The position numbers and the translations under genes are program-made. Of a stretch of DNA of 64,000 nt, positions 1 through 9,862 are shown in pieces (the stretch's first letter is position 1; every line of letters begins with the position of its first letter). Below the pieces are notes generated by a model. It saw only the letters and a list, made by a program, of their open reading frames with translations. It was not told the origin of the DNA and made no database searches. Source of the DNA: Opitutia bacterium (lineage in GTDB: Bacteria > Verrucomicrobiota > Verrucomicrobiia > Opitutales > Seribacteraceae); NCBI GenBank assembly GCA_002730975.1, contig PCBO01000055.1:1-64000 (forward strand). The letters are read 5' to 3'.

Positions 1-1163
1 CGATTCCCGGCAATTGCGGGAGATGAAAAGGTTTCGTCGCCCAATTTGTTGGTTGCCAGCAATTCAAAGGCTTTGGGATTCGCTCGATAGACGAAGAACT
101 TGCCTTCCTCGTTGGCTGCGTAAAGCAAGTCGTCGACCAAGGTGAGGGATGTGCTGTGCGTACCACCGAGGCGAGCTTTCCATTGCTCCTCGCCGGTATC
201 GCTTTTCCAGCAGTAGGCAATCCCCGCGTCGGCGACAGCATAGAGATACCCTTGCCGTACAACCATGGATGGAACGTAAACCCTGACCCTGTTTTCCCAT
301 ACGATCTTGCAAGAGCCATCCGCCAGCAGGGCCGAGACGTGGTTCTTGGGATACCCTCCCGATGAGTACACGTGCCGACCATCGGTGACCGTGGAGGTGA
401 CACATTCCGTAGTAGCGCCCTTTGTCTCCCACAAAACTTTTCCGGTCAAAGGATTCAAAGCTGACACAAGTTCGCACCCCGTAAGGATGAGTTGCTCTTT
501 CCCTGCAGCCTTCACAACGATGGGCGAGGCGTAATTCGGCATCTTTGGACGTTTCCTCTTCCAGACGATCTCTCCCGTTTTTTTACGAAGCCCGGCTACC
601 ACTCCCGCCTTCTTGTTGTCCGCGGCGACAAGCAAGAGATCTTTGTATGGCATTGGCGATGCACCATAGGCTTGATGCACGACGTAATCGGTAATCCGAG
701 TCTGCCAAAGAATTCCGCCTTTGAGAGACAAGGCAGTCGTCCAGCCGGCCCCACCATTGACGAAACTGACGTACACGCGCTCACCATCGCAAGCGGGCGT
801 CGAGGAGGCTTGTGAGGCCTTCTTGTTGCGTTTCATGAACTTGCCCCTGTGAACAGCAGTCTCCCAAACGAGTTCCCCCGAAGTACGGCTGTAACAATAA
901 ACGCTCTGAACCTGCTTTTTCTCGTCGGCGGAACAAAGGAGCACTTGGTCGCCGAAAACGATGGGAGAACCATGACCACGCCCGGAAACAGGCGACTTCC
1001 AAATCATTTTCTCGGTGGAGCTCCAACGAAGGGGCAAATCTTGACCGGATGCCGCAACGCCCGAATAGCTGGGACCACGCCACCATGGCCAATCTTTATC
1101 GTGGGGAGAAGCTCCCAGTGCTGAAACGCCAATGAAAAGAAAAGCAAAGAATAAGTTTTTCAT
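1..1163 (-). CDS. PQQ-binding-like beta-propeller repeat protein, secreted, C-terminus truncated by window edge
   Basis: Minus-strand frame from ATG at 1163: MKNLFFAFLFIGVSALGASPHDKDWPWWRGPSYSGVA... with signal peptide, WPWWRGP start typical of PQQ-like quinoprotein beta-propellers, and repeats such as GEIVWKRKRP, GKVLWETKG, GEEKWKARLGG. Runs off the window start. Confidence 0.8.
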   Translation of the reverse strand, partial: MKNLFFAFLFIGVSALGASPHDKDWPWWRGPSYSGVAASGQDLPLRWSSTEKMIWKSPVSGRGHGSPIVFGDQVLLCSADEKKQVQSVYCYSRTSGELVWETAVHRGKFMKRNKKASQASSTPACDGERVYVSFVNGGAGWTTALSLKGGILWQTRITDYVVHQAYGASPMPYKDLLLVAADNKKAGVVAGLRKKTGEIVWKRKRPKMPNYASPIVVKAAGKEQLILTGCELVSALNPLTGKVLWETKGATTECVTSTVTDGRHVYSSGGYPKNHVSALLADGSCKIVWENRVRVYVPSMVVRQGYLYAVADAGIAYCWKSDTGEEQWKARLGGTHSTSLTLVDDLLYAANEEGKFFVYRANPKAFELLATNKLGDETFSSPAIAGN

Positions 1164-1241
1164 TCCACAAACACTAAGTCTTCGATCGACAAAGTCTCCA
1201 AGAAAAAGAGGCGAAAATCAAAAAACAAATAAAAAGACTGG

Positions 1242-1315
1242 TACACCCGGAGGGAGTCGAACCCCCAACCTCCTGGTCCGTAGCCAAGCGCTCTATCCAA
1301 TTGAGCTACGGGTGC
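1242..1315 (-). tRNA. tRNA-Arg (anticodon ACG)
   Basis: Reverse complement GCACCCGTAGCTCAATTGGATAGAGCGCTTGGCTACGGACCAGGAGGTTGGGGGTTCGACTCCCTCCGGGTGTA folds as a cloverleaf; acceptor GCACCCG/CGGGTGT, anticodon loop CTACGGA, T-arm GGTTCGACTCC. Confidence 0.93.
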
Positions 1316-1408
1316 ACAAATAAAAGAAACTTAATAAGACAGATTGGTCCCTAGACACAAGTTAGAAAGCCGGAGAGAATTAGAAAACCGTTTTCCAGTG
1401 GTAACCAG

Positions 1409-2890
1409 TTAGCTTTTAGGCAGGTGCCAAAGGGTGTAATAAGCTCCGGGATGGAGAAGTGGATGGCTTTCCTCTTTGGAGCGAACTCCGGAAGACTGGA
1501 GGTCATGAACATGACCGATCTGGAGACCTTCGACTTCAAGCGTAACCGTTTTGCCATCCTTAGCCAAAGTGGCGCTCTTGATGGTCGGTGTGGTATGATC
1601 AACCTCGGGACTACCGTACTTGGATTGGAAAATATAGGTGTATGTCTTCATCGTATATGAAGACAAATTCGTTGCGCTCTTGCGATCTACCGGCTTGGTG
1701 AATTCCAATTCAAAACCTTTGGGACGAATGCGCATCTCGAGGATTTCAAAGGGGGTCTTGCCCGTCCAGACTACGCGATCGAGGGCATGGCGACTACCTC
1801 CTCGAGCACCCCAACCCCGATCCGTTCCTCCGGAATAAAGAGAACCGTCCGGACATTGCATGAGTGGCACGTTGCCGGAACCAAATCCTTTTCTGAACGG
1901 AAAGCAAGCGCCTTGGTAGAAACCGTTGACCTTCTCAAGAAAGCAACGATTCACAACGCTATGGGTTTGGTCGGAAACGAAAAGTTGTTCCTTGAAGGGC
2001 CCAAACTTGCCTCCGGATTCATCGCAGGCGATCCCGCTGGCGGAATTGCCCAGTTTGCCATGAGGGATGAGAATGGCAGGCGGGCGGTATTTTGGAAGGC
2101 GTTCCATCTCCTTGTGGAAACGGCTACCGCTGACTGGAACGGCAGGTTTGTCTCCGAGGGCTTTCTTGGTGGCGTCGAGGTCGTACCAGCCAAAACCACC
2201 GGGATGCCCTTGAAAGCTACCGGGCGTAAGGTGCTTGAGGGCGCTGGTTCCATTCCAAGGCCCTTGGTTGTCACAATAGAAGGCTTCGCCCAAGGCATTC
2301 AAGCCGATGCCACCCGGGGAACGGATGCCGCTGGCCGTTGGAATCATTTTGCCGTCCTTGCTCACCCGCACGCACCATCCGCGATACGGAACCTTACTAC
2401 TGAAGGAACCAGTGAGGCAAAGTACAACCCACATGTTGCCCTCCTTGTCGAACTTCGAACCAAAGGCGTATTCATGATAATCGCCGGAGATTTCCCATGC
2501 GTCGCTCACAGTCTCGAAAAGATCGGCACGGCCATCGCCGTCCAAATCCTTGATGCGCGTTACTTCGGGACGTTGGGTTGCGTAAAGCCAACCATCGGCA
2601 AAGGAAAGACCCAGCACCTCGTGCAATCCTTCGGCCCAGAGGGTAAACTTGGCATTGTCTCCCGTATCCTCGAAAGCGTTTTCCACCATGTAGACATCCC
2701 CTCGACGAGTGGATACTGCCAGTTTTTTGTTGGGCATCACTTCCAGTCCACCCGCTTCCAGAACGATCCCCTCGGGAATTGGAATCTTGATTAGCTTATA
2801 ATAATCCTCCTCCGTGGGGGTGGCGTTTTGGCCGAAAGTCACAAGAGTTGAAAAAGATATGGCAGCCAATGTTTTAAATACTTTGCTCAT
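1409..2890 (-). CDS. Secreted glucose/sorbosone dehydrogenase-like beta-propeller protein (PVC type)
   Basis: 493-aa ORF with signal peptide and PIPEGIVLEAGGLEVMPNKKLAVSTRRGDVYMVENAF, GIRSPGGIGLN, LFVSDQTHSVVNR motifs. Confidence 0.65.
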   Translation of the reverse strand: MSKVFKTLAAISFSTLVTFGQNATPTEEDYYKLIKIPIPEGIVLEAGGLEVMPNKKLAVSTRRGDVYMVENAFEDTGDNAKFTLWAEGLHEVLGLSFADGWLYATQRPEVTRIKDLDGDGRADLFETVSDAWEISGDYHEYAFGSKFDKEGNMWVVLCLTGSFSSKVPYRGWCVRVSKDGKMIPTASGIRSPGGIGLNALGEAFYCDNQGPWNGTSALKHLTPGSFQGHPGGFGWYDLDATKKALGDKPAVPVSGSRFHKEMERLPKYRPPAILIPHGKLGNSASGIACDESGGKFGPFKEQLFVSDQTHSVVNRCFLEKVNGFYQGACFPFRKGFGSGNVPLMQCPDGSLYSGGTDRGWGARGGSRHALDRVVWTGKTPFEILEMRIRPKGFELEFTKPVDRKSATNLSSYTMKTYTYIFQSKYGSPEVDHTTPTIKSATLAKDGKTVTLEVEGLQIGHVHDLQSSGVRSKEESHPLLHPGAYYTLWHLPKS

Positions 2891-2921
2891 ACGGATGATT
2901 TATTTAGAGAATAGATTATGT

Positions 2922-5648
2922 TTACCATTCAAAAGTTTGCTTGATAACAAACTTTTTAGCATCGGAAGGAACGGGAACTAGTAGATCCCTCTGCTCGACG
3001 CGAGTTAACACCTTTGTGCCTCTGGGCAAGGAGAGATGGACGATCAAGTCTCCCAATTTAAAGATATTCTCGGAGAGCTGTTGCGGAGAGCTATCAACTC
3101 CGATGCGAAAAAAAAGGTCGTCGGATACCTTTCCCTTTATTGTCACGATACGATCCAAGGCGAAATCCTCATCATCCCCGTGCCGCCTCTCCTTGAAAAA
3201 GTCTTCCACCTTCAAATCGCCAAAAGAATAACGAAAGGTGGGGCGCCGTTGTTTATCCAAAAGATAACCACCAAAACGAAAGCCAACCGCTCTGGCATCT
3301 AATTTAGGCCAAGGCGCAAGAGGGTCGTTCAAGTTGGCGAAGGGAGGTCCATCGGGAAGAGTGAGACGATTAAAGCCATCGGGCGCCTGAAATCCTTGAC
3401 CGCGCCCCGACCAATGCCGGGAGGCATCCATGAAAGGACCGTGCCAGAAAAGCGCAGGTCTGAGGTGATTGGCGTCCCAAGCAAGGTTCACTTCACCAGG
3501 ATATCCCACGCCAATGGCTCTACTACCTGCTCCATCGATGAAATTGCGGTAGAGGCGGGCTTCTTCATCAACGCTTAACTGCATCCCGCTGCGAGCCAAC
3601 CCGCTGGGAATGGGAGCCTTTTCACCCAGCGAGAGGTATTGGTGGATAGCTGCAATCTGCTTGCTCGTATCGCCATCGAGCACATCGGGTTTGGTCGACT
3701 TGCCTTGAGGCCAGAAAGATGGCATACGAGTACCGGGACGAAGTGAGGTAGGGTCCAAGAGATAACGGCTGAGCCAATCAAACCGCAACCGCTTGCTCAT
3801 AACGGTTAGATCCATGCCCTGAACCCCAAGGGACGGAATCCCCGCAAAAGTGTGACAGGAAACGCAGGCCATGCCCTTGCTTCCGATAAGTTCCCTACCC
3901 TTCTTGAGAGCCTCGCGTCGGGAAAGTTTCGTAACCAGTGTTGAAGTCTCCTTAGGCTTGTCTACCTCAATGAAGCTCTCGGTCAAACGAGCGGCAAGTT
4001 CAGGACCATAGCTCGGCATTCGGGTCATCATGTAAGGACGCACCTTGGTACCCTTTGCAATTACCTCCTTTAGCCAATTGGATTTCAGCTTGGCTCCTAC
4101 CCCACTTAGGTGCGGGGGAAGACGCCCCTCAGGCCCCATTGCTTGTTGAGTGGTTAGAAAATAGGAATCGCCCTCATCAGTGGGGCCACCTATTCCACTC
4201 CGCTTGTGGCATGCGTAGCATTGGTAGGCAACCAAGGCATGATTCAGAACCTCAGCAGGCTTAAGCTTGGCCGGCGACTTGCCCAATGCGACAGCGATGT
4301 CCTTGGTCTGGTTCAGAGTTAGCCTGAAGTGGGGAGCGATATCAATTGGGGTGCTTGACAAGCAACCTCGCCCCAAGGCTTCTTTCATCTCAACCAAAGC
4401 GGGAGGCGGACCCAAAATACCTTCCGGACGATGGAGTTTCCCGTTCGGTTCGACGGCGTGACACGCTGCGCAGTTCAATTCGGAAAATAATTGTTTCCCA
4501 AGCTTCACCTTGTCGAACTCTGCAATGAAACGATTTTTCTTGGAGGGACGAATACCAGGATGTTCATCGGGACTCTGAGTAAGAATATCACCTTCAAGCG
4601 CCTTTTCGGAAAAGCCCGGCCCACTCCATCTGACGTGGTTGTGCTCTCCGCCCTCCTTATCGAAAAAAAGAAGGGTGAAGGCATGCTTGCCGGAAGCGAG
4701 CGATATGGTTCCCTTTTTCGTAACTCCCCCGTGGACGCCATCATTATTAACGACCAGCTGTTCCCCAACGTAAAAACGCGAACCATCGTCGGAATTGGTT
4801 GAGAATTCATATTCCCCCGACTTGTCAATGAGCAGGAAACCGCTGTGTCGCACGCCAAAGTAATCCTCCAATCCTGCAATGGTCGGTGAAAGATTGTCGA
4901 CCACCCCTTTCTTAAAGGGCTTGAGTTTATCGAAGTCAGGCAAGCGATCCCAATCTCCGGCGTAGGTTTGATAGTAAACGCCGGGCCGATCGTTCTTAGG
5001 ATTGTCAGGCAACCGCGGAGGACCGCCCTTGACTAGGGCGGACGCTACGTCCAACGCTTCTTGAGCATTCAACCCGAGGGAGGGCATTCGCCCGTGGAGA
5101 TTGAGACGACGCGGGTTTTCCAAAAGATCTGCCAAGCCTTGGGTATTTGAATACTTCGCCTGCAAATTCATGCCAGCTGCCTGACCGTGACAAGCTACGC
5201 ACCCCACTTGATCAAAGAGTTGTTGCCCCGTCTCAGCATTTCCCCTCAGGGATTCCTCGGGCACTCGAGTCGACTTGAGCATAGACAGATATTGAGCAAG
5301 AGCTTCGGCCCGAACTTTCGCCTCGGAGGGTGAAAGTCCCCCGAGAAGTACAGGATGACTAGATCCGGGGCTTACCTTTTCCGGATTGATCAAAAAGGCA
5401 CGAATCCAGTTGGGGGTGAGACGACTTCCCGCCTCACTCAGGTTCGGGGCGCCGACAGGCGGCAAAAAGGCATTCACTTTCCCCTCGTGACAGGCCACAC
5501 AATTCAGTTCATGGATAAGGACACCACCGTCCCCGGAATGATCGAACAGGGGGGAAGCGGGTGCCCCCATTGCTTCTTGGGAAAAAAGAAAGCAACAAGC
5601 CCAACCGAGTGATCGGACCAAATTCTTTCGAATTCGGAGACTACTCAC
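2922..5648 (-). CDS. Multi-haem c-type cytochrome with embedded PA14-like domain
   Basis: 908-aa ORF with five CXXCH motifs (CVACH, CVACH, CAACH, CYACH, CVSCH) and a PA14-like segment (GFLLIDKSGEYEFSTNSDDGSRFYVGEQLVVNNDGVHGG). Confidence 0.8.
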   Translation of the reverse strand: MSSLRIRKNLVRSLGWACCFLFSQEAMGAPASPLFDHSGDGGVLIHELNCVACHEGKVNAFLPPVGAPNLSEAGSRLTPNWIRAFLINPEKVSPGSSHPVLLGGLSPSEAKVRAEALAQYLSMLKSTRVPEESLRGNAETGQQLFDQVGCVACHGQAAGMNLQAKYSNTQGLADLLENPRRLNLHGRMPSLGLNAQEALDVASALVKGGPPRLPDNPKNDRPGVYYQTYAGDWDRLPDFDKLKPFKKGVVDNLSPTIAGLEDYFGVRHSGFLLIDKSGEYEFSTNSDDGSRFYVGEQLVVNNDGVHGGVTKKGTISLASGKHAFTLLFFDKEGGEHNHVRWSGPGFSEKALEGDILTQSPDEHPGIRPSKKNRFIAEFDKVKLGKQLFSELNCAACHAVEPNGKLHRPEGILGPPPALVEMKEALGRGCLSSTPIDIAPHFRLTLNQTKDIAVALGKSPAKLKPAEVLNHALVAYQCYACHKRSGIGGPTDEGDSYFLTTQQAMGPEGRLPPHLSGVGAKLKSNWLKEVIAKGTKVRPYMMTRMPSYGPELAARLTESFIEVDKPKETSTLVTKLSRREALKKGRELIGSKGMACVSCHTFAGIPSLGVQGMDLTVMSKRLRFDWLSRYLLDPTSLRPGTRMPSFWPQGKSTKPDVLDGDTSKQIAAIHQYLSLGEKAPIPSGLARSGMQLSVDEEARLYRNFIDGAGSRAIGVGYPGEVNLAWDANHLRPALFWHGPFMDASRHWSGRGQGFQAPDGFNRLTLPDGPPFANLNDPLAPWPKLDARAVGFRFGGYLLDKQRRPTFRYSFGDLKVEDFFKERRHGDDEDFALDRIVTIKGKVSDDLFFRIGVDSSPQQLSENIFKLGDLIVHLSLPRGTKVLTRVEQRDLLVPVPSDAKKFVIKQTFEW

Positions 5649-5706
5649 GAAACTTCAAACGCCTAAATACGGGGAGGAAAGTCCTTCTAGACCGGAATCA
5701 AAAGGC

Positions 5707-6345
5707 TCAAAGCCTCTTGATTCTTATCTTCCGAAAGGAGACAGGGTCGCTATGCCCGGCAAAGCCAAAATGACCGTCTTTGCGATTCATCCCGGGGTGA
5801 GATTTACCTCCCATAAAGTCTTTAACCTTGCTCAAGTCGGCATCGAGAATTTCCGTACCATTAAGGATCACCTTGATAGTCGAACCCTTTACCGAGACCT
5901 CTTGCTGGTTCCACTCTCCAGTGGGTCGCTGAAAACCTCGCTTAGCACCAACCATGCCGTAAGCCGAACCATGAACTTGCCGCGGATCCAACTTGGCTTT
6001 CCTCACCTTCTCGTAATTGTCGTCAAGCACTTGAAGTTCGCACATGCCACCATAAGCGGTGTTTCCTTTGCCGGGATAACGAAGGGCTAGACCATTGTTC
6101 CCTCCGGGAGGAATCTTGAACTCAAAACGCACCACAAAGTCGGCATAGACCTCCTTGGTGAATATGGTTCCACCCTTACCTTTTTTACATTGGATGGATC
6201 CATCAACAATTTGGTAATTGTCCAAAGGACCTGACCAACCCGCAAAGTCCTTTCCGTTGAAGATGCTTTTGAAGCCTTTCTCCTCCGATTCCGACATTAC
6301 CGGAAGAACGCTTGCTAAAAGAATCGATAGTACAGTTTTAGTCAT
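5707..6345 (-). CDS. DUF1080 family secreted protein (3-keto-disaccharide hydrolase-like)
   Basis: 212-aa ORF; signal peptide; FKSIFNGKDFAGWSGPLDNYQIVDGSIQCKKGKGG and NGLALRYPGKGNTAYGGMCELQVLDD are typical of DUF1080. Confidence 0.85.
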   Translation of the reverse strand: MTKTVLSILLASVLPVMSESEEKGFKSIFNGKDFAGWSGPLDNYQIVDGSIQCKKGKGGTIFTKEVYADFVVRFEFKIPPGGNNGLALRYPGKGNTAYGGMCELQVLDDNYEKVRKAKLDPRQVHGSAYGMVGAKRGFQRPTGEWNQQEVSVKGSTIKVILNGTEILDADLSKVKDFMGGKSHPGMNRKDGHFGFAGHSDPVSFRKIRIKRL

Positions 6346-6356
6346 TCGATGAATCC

Positions 6357-7133
6357 TTAGTCAGAATTTGGAGCGGATAACTCCTTTAAATATATATTCT
6401 TCCAGCGAATTTCCCCGCCGTGGGTTTGAAGCTCTATAGGGCCACGCTTAGGCAGGGGAATTGCTCGGTTAAAGTAGTTTTCGAGACGGACATTATTTAC
6501 CACAAGCTTGTCGTTTAGATGAATCGTCACTTTTTCTCCCTTCATGACGATGCGAAAACTGTTCCATTCACCAAAAGGTTTATCAGCAAGAACGAGAGGA
6601 TTCTTTCCCTCGGGTTTTTTGTTGTTCCATAGTCCACCCGACCCCTTGTCGGCTCCAATCTTCCACTTGCCACCTTCCTTCGTGTAATCCCAAATTTGCA
6701 CCTGAGGAACCCCCCGCAAGTATATCCCACTATCCGCTTTGGCGACGGTCTTGTAGTCCACCTGAAGTTCAAAATCTCCGTAATTTTTTTCCGTCGAGAG
6801 ATACAGTCCCTTCCCGTCGTTCACGAGCACTCCGTCCTCAACCGTCCAGTGCTTGTGGATGTCCACAATGCTAGCTTTCTTCTTAGCAGCAAGTTCTTCA
6901 GGCGAAAGCGCCATCCACTTGGCGGGATCCTCCGTTTTCAAACCCCACCAGCCATCCAAATTCTTTCCGTTGAAAAGGGCAACGAAACCAGCAGGAGGCT
7001 TTGGCTTCCCAGCATGAGCTAAAACTACTGCGAAAAGAGAAAAAATTACTAAGAGTTTCATGAATGAGGACGATTGTCGGAAAACAGGATTTTTAAAATA
7101 ATTAAGCGAACTCGCGACGAGCGTTCGCCGCAA
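6357..7133 (-). CDS. DUF1080 family secreted protein (3-keto-disaccharide hydrolase-like), paralogue of neighbour; likely start at 7061
   Basis: GFVALFNGKNLDGWWGLKTEDP and DSGIYLRGVPQVQIWD are DUF1080 signatures. Internal Met MKLLVIFSLFAVVLAHA gives a proper signal peptide. Confidence 0.85.
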   Translation of the reverse strand: MRRTLVASSLNYFKNPVFRQSSSFMKLLVIFSLFAVVLAHAGKPKPPAGFVALFNGKNLDGWWGLKTEDPAKWMALSPEELAAKKKASIVDIHKHWTVEDGVLVNDGKGLYLSTEKNYGDFELQVDYKTVAKADSGIYLRGVPQVQIWDYTKEGGKWKIGADKGSGGLWNNKKPEGKNPLVLADKPFGEWNSFRIVMKGEKVTIHLNDKLVVNNVRLENYFNRAIPLPKRGPIELQTHGGEIRWKNIYLKELSAPNSD

Positions 7134-7160
7134 GCTGAAAATATCTCGCTGGAGATATTT

Positions 7161-8189
7161 TTATGCGGCAAGTACATAGTGTACACCCTCTCGATATCCT
7201 CGATCTTGGAGAAAGGCGGAGACTTTCACACGAGCTCCCCGAGCGGCCACCATTACGACGATGAATTCTTCTCCGGGTTCAGGAATTTCCTCAATGGATT
7301 GTACCACCAATCCGGATCTTGGATCTCCCACTTTTTTAGGGTCAACATCATAAAACCCCAAGACAACGGTCCCTGCACTCGAAAGAGACTTAGACCGATT
7401 TCGAGTGATCCTTCCCGCTCCCCAAATCTTTACTTTTGGGAAGTGACGGTTGTTGTCCCTAAGCCATCGATGCAAATATTCGAGCTTCATTTTGTAAAAA
7501 GCCTCCACCGAATAGCGAGGATCGACGCGGGAGAGACGATTGTCGTGATCTCGCCAACGAAGTAGCATGACATCGAGCTTTTTCATTTTCACTCCACATT
7601 CTAGCCAGCGCAGCCAAAGCTCATAATCCTCGGGGAAGTCACCTGAACGATATTCCCCAAAAATTTCAGGAAGGCTCTTGCGGAAAACGACTGAAGGATG
7701 AGCAAAAGGAGATTCTACGAAGCGACGCGAACGAATGCTTTCGCTCTCCACTAGATCATTGATCCAATCTACATAAGTCTCGTAACCTTTTCGATTCTCA
7801 CCATCTTCGGTCCAATGCTCAACAAGGCAAGCAACTAAGCCGACTTCCGGGTTGGCATCCAAGAAGTCGCACTGGCACTTCAATCGATCAGGCAAAGAAA
7901 CGTCGTCGGCATCCATCCGAGCCAAAAAAGGGGATTTAGCCTCCGACAGTCCCAGGTTTAGTGCTTCAACAATCCCACGATTGGCGTTTGAAAAGACTCG
8001 GATACGCCCATCGGACACTGCAAACTCCTTGAGAATCCTAGGGGAAGCATCAGTTGAACCGTCATCGACCAACAGCAGTTCGAGATTTTTTTCCGTTTGG
8101 CCGAGAATACTCTCGATCGCCGAGGCCAAAGTTTTTTCGGCATCTCGGACGGGTAAAATCACCGAAACCCTAGGATCGGGGGAAGTCAT
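7161..8189 (-). CDS. Glycosyltransferase family 2
   Basis: VSVILPVRDAEKTLASAIESILGQTEKNLELLLVDDGSTD... ARMDADDVSLPDRL; GT-A nucleotide-binding motifs. Confidence 0.88.
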   Translation of the reverse strand: MTSPDPRVSVILPVRDAEKTLASAIESILGQTEKNLELLLVDDGSTDASPRILKEFAVSDGRIRVFSNANRGIVEALNLGLSEAKSPFLARMDADDVSLPDRLKCQCDFLDANPEVGLVACLVEHWTEDGENRKGYETYVDWINDLVESESIRSRRFVESPFAHPSVVFRKSLPEIFGEYRSGDFPEDYELWLRWLECGVKMKKLDVMLLRWRDHDNRLSRVDPRYSVEAFYKMKLEYLHRWLRDNNRHFPKVKIWGAGRITRNRSKSLSSAGTVVLGFYDVDPKKVGDPRSGLVVQSIEEIPEPGEEFIVVMVAARGARVKVSAFLQDRGYREGVHYVLAA

Positions 8190-8210
8190 GACTTCAAATC
8201 CGCAGAAGAC

Positions 8211-8690
8211 CTACAAACAGTCGTGGGTAATTGAACGAATCTCAATTTGCCTAAGTGCCTCGTAGCAACCGATGGATGCGGCATTGGCTAAGTTTAGGGA
8301 TCGCAATCCATCTTTAAACTGGGGAATCTTTACACTTTTATCGGATGCCCAGCGATGAACGTCAGGGGTTACCCCTGCGCTTTCGTTGCCAAAGAGCAGA
8401 CCGTCCCCGTCTCTAAACTCGGTGTCCCAAATGGAATTCTCGGCCTTTGTCGTGAAGAGATGGAGACGCTCGGGACGCTCACCTGATCCGAGAAACGACT
8501 CCCAATCATCGTATTCTGAAACATCCAGTGAACGCCAATAATCCATACCTGCACGCCGTAGACGAGAATCATCAATCTCGAAGCCATAGGGCTTGATAAG
8601 ATGCAAACGGCAACCGGAATAAGCACACAACCGGCCTATGTTTCCAGTGTTCTGAGGAATCTCGGGTCGAAGAAGAATAAGATGAATCAC
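8211..8690 (-). CDS. trmL: tRNA (cytidine(34)-2'-O)-methyltransferase
   Basis: 159-aa SPOUT protein: MIHLILLRPEIPQNTGNIGRLCAYSGCRLHLIKPYGF...LLFGNESAGV...SLNLANAASIGCYEALRQ. GTG start overlaps the smpB stop. Confidence 0.9.
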   Translation of the reverse strand: MIHLILLRPEIPQNTGNIGRLCAYSGCRLHLIKPYGFEIDDSRLRRAGMDYWRSLDVSEYDDWESFLGSGERPERLHLFTTKAENSIWDTEFRDGDGLLFGNESAGVTPDVHRWASDKSVKIPQFKDGLRSLNLANAASIGCYEALRQIEIRSITHDCL

Positions 8691-9166
8691 CGTCGGTTGT
8701 AATGTTTCAAAGCTTGTTCCGTTTCACGGTCGGCAGAACGTTTCTTGAGATCTTCTCGCTTATCGTGAAGCTTCTTGCCCGTGCAAACTCCAATCTCCAA
8801 CTTAACCAAAGAGCCTTTGAAATAGATTCGCAAAGGGATGATAGACTTTCCTCCCGCCTCAACCTCCACTTTTAGTCGAAGCAGTTCACGCTTGTGCAAA
8901 AGCAGTTTGCGCAAACGCAAAGGTTCATGATTCTCAGAACCACCGAATTCATATTCGGCTATGTGGGCGTTAAAGAGAAAAAGCTCATCCTTAACGAATC
9001 TGCCGAAAGATTCCGAAATCTGAGCTCGTCCCGCTCGCAAAGATTTCACCTCAGTGCCACGCAAAGATATACCTGCCTCGAACTTGTCGCCGATAAAGTA
9101 CTTATGGCGAGCCTTGGCGTTATTTACCGAAGGCGGTCTAGTCGTGTCTTGTTTGCGCTTGGACAC
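8687..9166 (-). CDS. smpB: SsrA-binding protein SmpB
   Basis: NAKARHKYFIGDKFEAGISLRGTEVKSLRAGRAQISESF...NAHIAEYEFG...GKKLHDKREDLKKR. Confidence 0.95.
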   Translation of the reverse strand: MSKRKQDTTRPPSVNNAKARHKYFIGDKFEAGISLRGTEVKSLRAGRAQISESFGRFVKDELFLFNAHIAEYEFGGSENHEPLRLRKLLLHKRELLRLKVEVEAGGKSIIPLRIYFKGSLVKLEIGVCTGKKLHDKREDLKKRSADRETEQALKHYNRR

Positions 9167-9228
9167 GATGGATGGTCACCTAGTGAGAAAGCATGGGCGA
9201 AAGCACGGAGTCGCCCAATTCCGAAGAT

Positions 9229-9441
9229 TTAGCTCTCCTCCTCTTCCTCGAAAGGTTGGTAAGTAATCTTACCTTCTATAATCTCTCGAAGAGCGATATC
9301 CTCAGGTTCTAGCTTCTCAAGTGATTCCACAAGGGGTTTGTTTCCAAACCTAAGTTGCTTTGCCCGACGGGACACGACGTTGATGAGGGCGTTAGGGTCC
9401 GTAATAATCTTATGGGCTGCCTGTAAATAATCGTCTCTCAC
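9229..9441 (-). CDS. rpoZ: DNA-directed RNA polymerase subunit omega
   Basis: 70-aa ORF: NALINVVSRRAKQLRFGNKPLVE...EDIALREIIEGKITY. Confidence 0.88.
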   Translation of the reverse strand: MRDDYLQAAHKIITDPNALINVVSRRAKQLRFGNKPLVESLEKLEPEDIALREIIEGKITYQPFEEEEES

Positions 9442-9516
9442 GCTTTTAATATACTAATGTTGACAAGGCTTTCTTGAACGGGAAAAGTTTAATTCAATGC
9501 CCAATACAATATTAAT

Positions 9517-9846
9517 TTGCAAACTATTTCTGCCGTGCTCAATTTGATTCGGGTAGCTCGCACAAGTCTCAAGACACGACAACAAGCTTTGGATCTTGGG
9601 CGAAGTTTGGTGGTATTGAACCTCGTCGCTTGCGCTCAAGTGGTTGGTCCCGTAACCTCCGTTTATCATTGGGAAGGAAAAATCGAAGAAAACGAGGAAT
9701 GGGAATTACAATTAAAATACTCTCCGGAAAATGAAGATGCTTTGAGAAAATGCATAGGAGAAGAGCATCCATACGACGAACCACAATGGATAAGCTGGGA
9801 AGTTGATGCCTCAGAGGGTTATGCCAAATGGGTAACCCTGAAGTAA
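9517..9846 (+). CDS. cutA: Divalent-cation tolerance protein CutA family
   Basis: ALDLGRSLVVLNLVACAQVVGPVTSVYHWEGKIEENEEWELQLKYSPEN...HPYDEPQWISWEVDASEGYAKWV; CutA1 motifs. Confidence 0.88.
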   Translation: MQTISAVLNLIRVARTSLKTRQQALDLGRSLVVLNLVACAQVVGPVTSVYHWEGKIEENEEWELQLKYSPENEDALRKCIGEEHPYDEPQWISWEVDASEGYAKWVTLK

Positions 9847-9862
9847 GGAAAAGGACTAAAAT

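Noticed and set aside
1787-2794. 335-aa + strand ORF
   Set aside because: Antisense to the 493-aa beta-propeller gene, which has a signal peptide and family motifs; this ORF has no recognisable domain.
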